Below are positions 1-5,114 of a stretch of DNA of 5,114 nucleotides, piece after piece. How positions within the stretch are numbered: position 1 is the first letter of the stretch; each line of letters begins with the position of its first letter. Source of the DNA: Acidobacteriota bacterium (GTDB taxonomy: Bacteria > Actinomycetota > Acidimicrobiia > Acidimicrobiales > UBA8190); NCBI GenBank assembly GCA_028872975.1, contig JAGWNV010000204.1, positions 1 through 5,114 of the forward strand, written 5' to 3'. Under the pieces are notes generated by a model, which did no database searches, was not told where the DNA came from, and saw only the letters and a program-made list of their open reading frames with translations. A program made the position numbers and the translations under genes.

Positions 1-154
1 CGGCCACCACCTGCTCGCCCAGCTCGGTCAGCGACGCCTCCTCGTTGAAGGAGCGCACCAGGCGGTCGAGGCCCTCCTGCCAGGTGTCGGCCCCGAACTC
101 CTCCGACCCGGTCCGTGACCGCGCCCGCTCGACGAGCGTCCCGGCGTGCAGCAC
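1..154 (-). CDS. Probable sulfotransferase, N-terminal fragment (3' end beyond window)
   Basis: A partial gene: 51 codons are visible from a GTG start at 154 down to the left edge, with no stop. The predicted start reads (M)LHAGTLVERARSRTGSEE, followed by an aspartate/tryptophan/glutamate-rich helix and then a segment with NEEASLTELGEQ. The pattern 'leu-x-ala-glu-thr-leu, ala-arg-x-x-thr-gly, asp-x-phe-gly, then leu-asn-x-glu-ala-x-leu-x-x-x-gly' is, from memory, how actinobacterial PAPS-dependent sulfotransferases of the Sulfotransfer_3 type begin, just before their PAPS-binding glycine-rich loop. That loop and the catalytic residues would lie outside the window, so the activity (sulfate transfer from PAPS to an alcohol or amine) is inferred from the N-terminus only. 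The GTG is chosen because AGGCGG (minus strand, 161-166) sits 6 bases before it. The gene starts 11 bases after the stop of the upstream gene, indicating one operon. Confidence 0.7.
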   Translation of the reverse strand, partial: MLHAGTLVERARSRTGSEEFGADTWQEGLDRLVRSFNEEASLTELGEQVVA

Positions 155-160
155 GACGGG

Positions 161-166
161 CCGCCT
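161..166 (-). promoter_or_regulatory. Ribosome binding site AGGCGG for the probable sulfotransferase
   Basis: The minus strand reads AGGCGG here, 6 bases before the GTG at 154. Its first A is also the last base of the upstream gene's TGA stop (166-168). A ribosome finishing the 338-residue protein would release directly on this site, so the two genes look translationally linked. This site decides the choice of GTG over other codons for the sulfotransferase start. Confidence 0.55.
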
Positions 167-1182
167 CAGCCCGCCAGCTGGTCGACGGGGATCGACCGCT
201 CCATCATCCCGAAGGCCTCCTCGCCCTCGAGGCGGTAGCGGACGCAGGCCTGGTGGAGGGCAGGAGGGAACTCCGGCGACTGGCCCCCGGGGAGGCAGGA
301 GGACAGTATCGTCTCCCCGGCGACACGGACGTCGCCCGAGGAGGTGTGCAGGGTGAACGAGACGTCCTCGCCCGAGGGCGTCTGGCGTCGCAGCCAGGGC
401 GGGTCCACGACGGTGGCCGGCACCAGGGATCCGCCGTCGAGGACGAAGCCCTCGTTGTAGGCACCGGCCCCGGGCCGGTCGGGGAAGGCGAGGACGCCGA
501 ACCCCCGGCCGCTCGGGAAGAGGGCGCTGGCCCAGCAGTGCCCCCAGAACCCGAGCACGTCGCGGGGCCCCTGGCGGTGGACGCGCAGCGCCGTTCCCTC
601 GAAGGCCCACCCGTCCGAACCGACCCCGAGGGTCCCCCGGCAGGTCCCCAGCTGCTCGTAGCGGGGGGAGATGAACCCCCCGGCGAACCCCTCGTCGAAC
701 ATGGCCCGGGCGTCGGCGTTGAGGGTGCCCGAGACCCAGGGCGGGGCGGCCGCCTCGAAGGCGACCTCGATCCGCAGCGGCACCTCGGCGCCGGTGAAGT
801 CCCCGGCCGCCAGCCGGCCGGCAGCGGTGGCGAGGGCGGTGCCCTCGAAGCGCACGTCGGTGCGGGAGAAGGGCTCGGCGCATCTGAACTCGAGGCCGCC
901 GGCGCCGAAGGTGCGACAGGTGCCGTCGTCGTCGACGGGTGAGCGGCCCTCTCCTTGTCCCAGGGCGACGAACAGGCGGCCGTCGGGGAACCCGACGTTC
1001 ACCTGGAAGCCGCGGGCCTCCCAGGACCTGGCCACGGCTTCGACGCCGATCCTCGGCATGCCCAGCGCGCCCGTGGCCTCGCAGACCCAGATCGACGCGC
1101 TCTCACGGGTCTCGGGATCCTCGGGCGGCGCCGGGAAGAAGTCGTCACGGCTGTGGGGCAGGCCCCCGTCGAAGACCGGCAT
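166..1182 (-). CDS. Uncharacterised protein, DUF7065/DUF7064-like (AttH/CrtC-like lipocalin-related)
   Basis: A 338-residue protein with no predicted signal peptide or membrane segment. The N-terminal part opens with PHSRDDFFPAPP (residues 9-20), then ETRESASIWV and GALGMPRIGVEAV (about 25-50). The middle, residues 95-220, alternates short strands and contains RYEQLGTCRGTLGV (174-187), then GTALRVHRQGPRD (197-208). The end has RYRLEGEEAFGMMERS (315-330). From memory this order matches a bacterial two-domain group annotated DUF7065 plus DUF7064, distantly related to AttH/CrtC-like beta-barrel proteins that bind or hydrate lipids; I could not check this by search. No enzymatic activity is established for it. 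ATG at 1182 is the only possible start, because an in-frame stop lies at 1192-1194. No good ribosome binding site precedes it (nearest GAGG is 14 bases away). It lies 72 bases after the oxidase gene and 11 before the sulfotransferase, suggesting a shared substrate pathway. It contains seven cysteines. Confidence 0.75.
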   Translation of the reverse strand: MPVFDGGLPHSRDDFFPAPPEDPETRESASIWVCEATGALGMPRIGVEAVARSWEARGFQVNVGFPDGRLFVALGQGEGRSPVDDDGTCRTFGAGGLEFRCAEPFSRTDVRFEGTALATAAGRLAAGDFTGAEVPLRIEVAFEAAAPPWVSGTLNADARAMFDEGFAGGFISPRYEQLGTCRGTLGVGSDGWAFEGTALRVHRQGPRDVLGFWGHCWASALFPSGRGFGVLAFPDRPGAGAYNEGFVLDGGSLVPATVVDPPWLRRQTPSGEDVSFTLHTSSGDVRVAGETILSSCLPGGQSPEFPPALHQACVRYRLEGEEAFGMMERSIPVDQLAG

Positions 1183-1254
1183 GCGCCACGATCATGCCTC
1201 GTCGCCGAGCGCAGGCTCACGGTGCGCCACCGGGCAGTGCGACCGGGTCCCCGT

Positions 1255-2631
1255 TCAGAAGGCCTTGCCCGGGTTCAGGATCCCCAGCGGGTCGAGGGCC
1301 TCCTTGATCCGGCGGGTGAGGTCCAAGACGTCGTCGCCCACCTGGGCCCGCAGCCAGGGCCGCTTCAAGGTCCCGATCCCGTGTTCGCCGGTGATCGTCC
1401 CGCCCAGGGCCAGGCCGAGGTCCATCACCTCGGCGAAGGCCTGACGGGCCCGGGCGCCGGCCTCGGCGTCGGCGGCGTCGAAGACCACGAGCGGGTGGAA
1501 GTTGCCGTCGCCGGCGTGGCCGATGACGGCGATGGTGGTGGCCCGGGCCTCGGCGATCCCGGCGATGCCGCCCACCAGCTCGGCGATGCGGTCGAGGGGC
1601 ACCCCCACGTCCTCGATGAGGACCGTGCCCAGTCGTTCGACGGCGGGGATGGCCATCCGGCGGGCGGCGAGGAGCTGCTCGCCCTCCACCGGGTCGTCGG
1701 TGAAGGCGACCTCGACGGCGCCCTCCGCCTCGCAGGCGCCGACCATGGCGGCAACCTCCTCGGCCGCCGCCGGGCCGGCCAGGTCCGACGCCGCCAGGAC
1801 CAGGGCCCGCCAGGAGGGGTCGAGTCCCATGTGGAGCTGCGCCTCCACGGCGGCGAGGGCGGCGGCGTCCATGAACTCGAGCACGGCGGGACGAGCCCGG
1901 GACCGCACGGAGGTGACGGCCCGGCCGGCGGCCGTGACGTCGGCGAAGGCCGCCACCAAGGTCGTCTTCGGCCCCGCCGGCGGCACCAACCGCAGGGTCA
2001 CCTCGGTGATGACGCCCAAGGTGCCCTCGCTCCCGGTGAAGAGGCGCTTCAGGTCGTAGCCGGCCACGTCCTTCACCGTCCGCCCGCCCAGGCGGAGCGC
2101 CCGGCCGTCGGCCAAGACCACCTCCAGCCCGAGGACGTAGTCGGTGGTGACCCAGTACTTGAGACAGCAGAGCCCGCCGGCGTTCGTGGCCACGTTGCCG
2201 CCGATGGAGCAGATCTCGAAACTGGACGGGTCGGGCGGGTACCAGAGCCCGTGGGCGGCGGCGGCCTGCTTGAGCTCGCCGTTCAACAGCCCTGGCCCGA
2301 CCACCGCCACCTGCGCCGGCGGGTCGATCTCGAGGTGCCGCATCCGCTCGGTCGAGAGCACGATGCACCCGTCGACGGCACATGCGCCCCCCGACAAGCC
2401 GGTGCCCGCCCCCCGGGGCACCACCGGCACCCGCCGGGCCCCGGCCCAGCGCAGCGTGGCCTGGACGTCGGCGGTCCCGGCGGCCCGCACCACCGCCAGC
2501 GGCCTGCCGGCCTCGGCACCTCCGGAACGGTCGACGCGGTATCCCTCGACGACGTCGGGATCGGTGAGCAGGGCGCCCGGACCGCTCGGGAGCGCCGCCG
2601 CCAGCTCGCCGAGCTCGCCGAGCGGGTTCAC
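1255..2631 (-). CDS. FAD-binding oxidase/dehydrogenase, GlcD family
   Basis: A 458-residue cytoplasmic flavoenzyme of the usual GlcD/D-lactate dehydrogenase length. The N-terminal half is the FAD-binding PCMH-type domain: PRGAGTGLSGGA (72-83), YPPDPSS (131-137), CSIGGNVATNAGG (141-153) and the stretch VKDVAGYDL...GSEGTLGVITE (186-210). The C-terminal half is the FAD-linked oxidase cap, with GHAGDGNFHP (371-380) and GEHGIG (415-420); the histidines there are known in this family to hold the metal or the 2-hydroxyacid substrate. Expected chemistry is oxidation of a D-2-hydroxyacid (glycolate, D-lactate, 2-hydroxyglutarate or similar) to the 2-oxoacid; the exact substrate cannot be read from sequence. 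No GlcE or GlcF partner is present, so it may act alone. GTG at 2631 is chosen because GGAG lies 6 bases upstream and no other ATG or GTG occurs in frame for at least 23 codons upstream. It is transcribed away from the P450 gene. Confidence 0.95.
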   Translation of the reverse strand: MNPLGELGELAAALPSGPGALLTDPDVVEGYRVDRSGGAEAGRPLAVVRAAGTADVQATLRWAGARRVPVVPRGAGTGLSGGACAVDGCIVLSTERMRHLEIDPPAQVAVVGPGLLNGELKQAAAAHGLWYPPDPSSFEICSIGGNVATNAGGLCCLKYWVTTDYVLGLEVVLADGRALRLGGRTVKDVAGYDLKRLFTGSEGTLGVITEVTLRLVPPAGPKTTLVAAFADVTAAGRAVTSVRSRARPAVLEFMDAAALAAVEAQLHMGLDPSWRALVLAASDLAGPAAAEEVAAMVGACEAEGAVEVAFTDDPVEGEQLLAARRMAIPAVERLGTVLIEDVGVPLDRIAELVGGIAGIAEARATTIAVIGHAGDGNFHPLVVFDAADAEAGARARQAFAEVMDLGLALGGTITGEHGIGTLKRPWLRAQVGDDVLDLTRRIKEALDPLGILNPGKAF

Positions 2632-2637
2632 GAGCTG

Positions 2638-2641
2638 CTCC
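2638..2641 (-). promoter_or_regulatory. Ribosome binding site GGAG for the GlcD-family oxidase
   Basis: The minus strand reads GGAG with 6 bases to the GTG start at 2631. It supports that GTG as the start, since no alternative start codon exists in frame between it and the P450 gene. Confidence 0.5.
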
Positions 2642-2664
2642 GCCCCCGGCCGGCCACGACGCCG

Positions 2665-2692
2665 ATTCTGCCTCCTCCCGGCCCGTTGCGAA
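2665..2692 (-). promoter_or_regulatory. Candidate promoter for the GlcD-family oxidase
   Basis: On the minus strand TTCGCA (2692-2687) and CAGAAT (2670-2665) are separated by 16 bases. Each matches the sigma-70-type consensus at 4 of 6 positions. Transcription would begin near 2658 and leave a leader of about 25 bases that contains the GGAG ribosome binding site, which is a sensible arrangement. This is a weak motif match in GC-rich DNA; the position between divergent genes is the main support. Confidence 0.25.
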
Positions 2693-2705
2693 CGACGGCA
2701 CCGTG

Positions 2706-3938
2706 ATGCCAGAGTCTGCAGGTCCGAATGCGGGGGGTGGACGAGTGCCGGTCCTGAGTCCGAGCGATGTGTACTACGACCCGTACGACATCGCCATCAA
2801 CGCCGATCCGTACCCGGTCTACCGGCGACTCCGGGAAGAGGCGCCCCTCTATTACAACGAGGCCTACGACTTCTACGCCGTGAGCCGGTTCGACGACGTG
2901 GCCCGGGGACTGCTCGACCCCGAGACCCACCCGTCGGGCAGAGGCGTCATCCTCGAGCTCATCAAGTCGGACACCGAGATCCCCCCCGGCACCCTGATCT
3001 TCGAGGACCCCCCACGGCACACCATCTACCGGCGCCTGCTCTCCCGGGTGTTCACGCCCCGCCGGGTGGCGGCGCTGGAGCCGAAGATCAGGGAGCTCTG
3101 CGCCGTGAGCCTCGATCCCCTGGTCGGGTCCGGAGGGTTCGACTTCGTCGCCGACCTCGGCTCCCAGATGCCGATGCGGGTGATCGGCATGCTGCTCGGG
3201 GTCCCCGAGGCGGACCAGGAAGCCGTCCGCGACGAGGTCGACGCCCGGCTCAGGACGGAGGCCGGGAAGCCCATGGAGCTGTCGGCCGACTTCGGCGCCG
3301 AGATGTTCGGCGACTACATCGACTGGCGGCTCGACCACCCGTCGGACGACATCATGACCGAGCTCCTCCACGCCGAGTTCGAGGACGAGACCGGCGCCGT
3401 GCGGCGCCTCAGCCGGGACGAGGTGCTGACCTACGTGAGCGTCATCGCCGGTGCCGGGAACGAGACGACGACGAGGCTCATCGGCTGGACGGGCAAGCTC
3501 CTCGCCGACCATCCCGACCAGCGCAGGGCGCTCGTGGGCGACCGGTCCCTCGTCCCGAACGCCATTGAGGAGATCCTCCGCTACGAGCCGCCCGGGCCCC
3601 ACGTCGGGAGGTACGTGGCGCAGGACGTGGAGTTCCACGGCACGACCGTGCCGGCCGGGAGCGCCATCCTGCTCCTGGTGGGAGCGGCCAACCGCGACGA
3701 GCGGCGGTACCCCGACGGCGACCGGTTCGACATCGGCAGGGAGGTCGGCAAGCACCTGACCTTCGGCCACGGGATCCACTCCTGCCTGGGGGCCGCCCTC
3801 GCCCGCCTCGAGGGGCGGATCGCGCTCGACGAGGTCCTCGACCGCTTCCCGGAGTGGGAGGTCGACCTCGCCGGCGCCCGGCTCTCGCCGACCTCGACCG
3901 TGCGCGGGTGGGAGACCCTGCCCGTGACCGTCGCATGA
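2706..3938 (+). CDS. Cytochrome P450 (soluble bacterial class)
   Basis: A heme-thiolate monooxygenase of about 410 residues, full length for a soluble bacterial P450, with no membrane anchor. Numbering from the GTG one codon upstream (2703): DPP-R-H-T with R110 in helix C (about 102-110), I-helix AGNETT (251-256) with acid E254 and T255 for oxygen activation, ExxR at E290-R293 (EILRYEPP), and heme loop FGHGIHSCLG (354-363) with C361 as the heme ligand. It should hydroxylate or otherwise oxidise a hydrophobic substrate with electrons from a ferredoxin system, none of which is encoded here. The AGNETT form is common in actinobacterial lipid and steroid P450s, a hint only. The start is uncertain: GTG 2703 and ATG 2706 are adjacent with no ribosome binding site, while GTG 2745, just after a GGGGGTGG run, would give a 397-residue protein that still includes the conserved DVYYDPYD opening. 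Its stop overlaps the next gene's start. Confidence 0.96.
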   Translation: MPESAGPNAGGGRVPVLSPSDVYYDPYDIAINADPYPVYRRLREEAPLYYNEAYDFYAVSRFDDVARGLLDPETHPSGRGVILELIKSDTEIPPGTLIFEDPPRHTIYRRLLSRVFTPRRVAALEPKIRELCAVSLDPLVGSGGFDFVADLGSQMPMRVIGMLLGVPEADQEAVRDEVDARLRTEAGKPMELSADFGAEMFGDYIDWRLDHPSDDIMTELLHAEFEDETGAVRRLSRDEVLTYVSVIAGAGNETTTRLIGWTGKLLADHPDQRRALVGDRSLVPNAIEEILRYEPPGPHVGRYVAQDVEFHGTTVPAGSAILLLVGAANRDERRYPDGDRFDIGREVGKHLTFGHGIHSCLGAALARLEGRIALDEVLDRFPEWEVDLAGARLSPTSTVRGWETLPVTVA

Positions 3939-4783
3939 CGGCGGGCATGCGGTTCGGCCTCGACGTCGCCCAGCAGCGGATGTCGTGGGACGAGCTCGTC
4001 CGGCGCGTCCAGCTGGCCGAGGCGCTCGGCTTCGACGGCGTCTGGGGCTTCGACCACTTCGAGCCCATGTACGGCGAGGGGCCCGGGGAGACCTTCGAGG
4101 GCATGACGACGCTGGCGGCACTGGCCGGCGCCACCTCGCGCATCCGCCTGGGACTCCTCGTGACGGGCGTGACCTACCGCCACCCCTCGGTGCTGGCCGC
4201 CCAGGCCCTCACCGTCGACCACGCCAGCCACGGGCGCCTCGAGCTCGCCCTCGGGGCCGCCTGGTACGACAAGGAGCACACCGAGCTCGGCATCCCGTTC
4301 CCCCCGGCCGGCGAGCGCTTCGACCTCCTCGAGGACACCCTCGAGATCCTGACCCGCCTCTATACGGGGGAGGTCGTCTCCTACGCGGGCCGGCGCGTGT
4401 CGCTCGAGCAGGCCCAGATGCGCCCCCTGCCCGTGCAGCGACCGCATCCCCCCATCTGGATCGGGGGCACCGGCCCACGGCGCACCCTCCCACTGGTGGC
4501 CAGGTACGCGGACGTCTGGCACGCCTTCGGGACCCCGGGTTCGCTGGCACCGGTGAACGAGAGGCTGGACGAGCTCGCCGCCGAGGCCGGGCGGGACCCG
4601 GGTTCGATCGTGCGGGCCGCCTCCCTGTCGCTCGACGACCTCGGCACCGCCCGCAGGCACGCCGCCAAGTGGCAGGAGGCAGGCTTCGGCTACCTCGTGT
4701 GCGGCTGGCCCTCGGAGGGCGACGGGCGCGTCGAGGCGTTCGCCGCCGACGTCATGGGCGACTTCGTCGAGCCCGGGTCGTAG
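3935..4783 (+). CDS. LLM-class F420-dependent oxidoreductase
   Basis: A 282-residue luciferase-like TIM-barrel protein, the usual length for this family. Visible family features in order: MRFGLDV (5-11) as first strand, the helix and strand ending LGFDGVWGFDHF (31-42), RIRLGLLVTGVTYRHPS (69-85), the segment ALTVDHASHGRLELALG (91-107) with AAWYDKEH, then GERFDLLEDTLEIL (126-139), and PPIWIGGTGPRRTLPLVARYADVW (172-195) near the cofactor site. Such proteins use the deazaflavin F420 (some use FMN) to move a hydride to or from ketones, alcohols, imines or enoates; the substrate is not evident. ATG 3935 overlaps the P450 TGA as ATGA, indicating coupled translation and a shared transcript. ATG 3947, four codons later, is an alternative that would start exactly at MRFGLDV. 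No strong ribosome binding site precedes either. Confidence 0.92.
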   Translation: MTAGMRFGLDVAQQRMSWDELVRRVQLAEALGFDGVWGFDHFEPMYGEGPGETFEGMTTLAALAGATSRIRLGLLVTGVTYRHPSVLAAQALTVDHASHGRLELALGAAWYDKEHTELGIPFPPAGERFDLLEDTLEILTRLYTGEVVSYAGRRVSLEQAQMRPLPVQRPHPPIWIGGTGPRRTLPLVARYADVWHAFGTPGSLAPVNERLDELAAEAGRDPGSIVRAASLSLDDLGTARRHAAKWQEAGFGYLVCGWPSEGDGRVEAFAADVMGDFVEPGS

Positions 4784-4805
4784 ATCCGGCGCTCACGCCC
4801 CCGAG

Positions 4806-4818
4806 CCGGGCCGCCCGG
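4806..4818. terminator. Short GC hairpin in the convergent gap, possible weak terminator
   Basis: CCGGG (4806-4810) and CCCGG (4814-4818) form a 5-base-pair stem with a 3-base loop in the 35-base gap between the F420 oxidoreductase stop and the stop of the opposing membrane protein gene. No T run follows on either strand, so it is not a standard intrinsic terminator. It could contribute to transcription ending together with the longer inverted repeat next to it. Confidence 0.2.
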
Positions 4819-5114
4819 TCAGACCGTCTCGGTCCAGCGCTCGACGGTCTGGAGCGCCCAGAAGACCACGAACAGGCCGATCTCGACGACCTCGATCGTG
4901 AGCACGAGGTGGCCTCCCAGCGCCGTCTGGTCGTGGCCCTGGAGGACGACGAAGAGGACGCCGGCGACGACCATGGCCATCCCCACGATCCCGTAGGTCC
5001 AGGCGTAGACCCTGCCGGTCCGGTCCCGGAAGCCCACCACGCTGTTGGTCCCGGCCGCGGCGGCGAGGAAGACGAACATGGCGCAGGCGGCGCAGGCGTG
5101 CCCGTGCAGGACCC
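4819..5114 (-). CDS. Small integral membrane protein, 5' end beyond window
   Basis: A hydrophobic protein whose frame stays open to the right edge (98 codons visible). An ATG at 5079 would give 86 residues. Numbering from that ATG: residues 1-17 are the end of a first membrane helix (FVFLAAAAG), 18-25 a charged loop (RDRTGRVY), 26-47 a second helix (YGIVGMAMVVAGVLFVVLQ), 48-57 a polar loop with HDQ, and 58-78 a third helix (LVLTIEVVEIGLF then FWALQTVERW). I do not recognise a named family; the final helix pattern with two glutamates (63 and 66) and FWALQTVE resembles uncharacterised small actinobacterial membrane proteins seen before. The ATG at 5079 has no purine-rich site before it, and the frame upstream stays hydrophobic (with HGHACAACA), so the true start is probably outside the window. 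It converges on the F420 oxidoreductase gene and is likely unrelated to it. Confidence 0.7.
   Translation of the reverse strand, partial: VLHGHACAACAMFVFLAAAAGTNSVVGFRDRTGRVYAWTYGIVGMAMVVAGVLFVVLQGHDQTALGGHLVLTIEVVEIGLFVVFWALQTVERWTETV
4820..4851. repeat. Inverted repeat with 9-base arms at the convergent gene junction
   Basis: CAGACCGTC (4820-4828) is perfectly complementary to GACGGTCTG (4843-4851), with a 14-base loop. It covers the stop codon and last ten or so codons of the membrane protein gene and lies 36 bases past the stop of the F420 oxidoreductase. On the plus-strand transcript it would be a 3' hairpin able to stop transcription or protect the mRNA end. No T tract follows, and the bases also encode protein on the other strand, so chance is possible. 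Confidence 0.35.

Noticed and set aside
2628..2676. Possible leader peptide before the oxidase: AGGAGG (2671-2676, minus strand), GTG at 2657, nine codons, and a stop overlapping the oxidase start as GTGA.
   Set aside because: The gap from AGGAGG to GTG is 13 bases, too long, and the better-placed candidate promoter would not transcribe the AGGAGG. A nine-codon frame is easily found by chance.
1217..2701. A 494-codon minus-strand open frame overlapping the GlcD oxidase in another frame.
   Set aside because: The product is arginine- and glycine-rich repeat-like sequence, while the overlapping frame has all GlcD motifs.
955..2706. A 583-codon open frame on the plus strand opposite the oxidase and the 338-residue protein.
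   Set aside because: Its product is a low-complexity run of G, P, R, H and E with no family motif. It lies antisense to two genes with clear or coherent protein features. GC-rich codon bias produces such frames.
3854..3934. A 27-codon N-terminal extension of the F420 oxidoreductase.
   Set aside because: It lies inside the P450 coding region and is arginine-rich. The family fold starts at the MRFGLDV strand, and ATG 3935 gives the usual length and an ATGA overlap.
2628..4121. A 497-codon minus-strand open frame opposite the P450.
   Set aside because: It is antisense to an unmistakable P450 and its product has no recognisable domain.
4771..4811. Longer pairing GCCCGG (4771-4776) with CCGGGC (4806-4811) as a terminator stem.
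   Set aside because: The loop would be 29 bases, and the arm overlaps the coding end of the F420 oxidoreductase. Six GC pairs in such DNA are expected by chance.
1..5114. Mobile elements, CRISPR arrays, tRNA or rRNA genes, attachment sites.
   Set aside because: No transposase or integrase motif, spaced repeat, target-site duplication or RNA gene pattern was seen on either strand.

Overview
The window is a very GC-rich stretch of bacterial DNA. Gene starts are a mix of ATG and GTG, spacing is tight, and there are long spurious open frames opposite the real genes. An F420-type luciferase-like oxidoreductase, a soluble bacterial P450 and an actinobacterial-style sulfotransferase N-terminus together suggest a high-GC actinobacterium. 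A member of Acidimicrobiia or a related environmental lineage is my guess; there is no rRNA or marker gene here to settle it.

Layout. The minus strand from about 2631 down to 1 carries three genes in one direction: a GlcD-type FAD-linked oxidase (1255-2631), an uncharacterised protein resembling the DUF7065/DUF7064 (AttH/CrtC-like) group (166-1182), and the first 51 codons of a probable sulfotransferase (1-154) that runs off the left edge. The last two are separated by 11 bases, so they are very probably one operon. The GlcD gene is 72 bases upstream of the second gene and may or may not be co-transcribed. The plus strand from about 2706 carries a cytochrome P450 (2706-3938) and an F420-dependent LLM-class oxidoreductase (3935-4783) whose start codon overlaps the P450 stop by four bases, a classic coupled pair. 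The two transcription units diverge from a short gap (2632-2705). At the right edge a small membrane protein gene (4819-5114, minus strand, 5' end outside the window) converges on the oxidoreductase, with hairpin-forming sequence at the junction.

How the genes may work together. P450, flavin/F420 and FAD oxidation genes plus a sulfotransferase and a lipocalin-like putative lipid-handling protein fit oxidation or conjugation of a hydrophobic small molecule (lipid, steroid, terpenoid or xenobiotic). This is inference from family membership and proximity. No gene in the window names the substrate, and no P450 redox partner (ferredoxin or ferredoxin reductase) and no GlcE/GlcF partner is present. 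I found no mobile element, CRISPR array, tRNA or rRNA, and no gene-free stretch longer than 75 bases. I do not see clear evidence of a new defence or mobile system. The most unusual items are the divergent oxidative gene pair and the uncharacterised 338-residue protein with an altered conserved motif.
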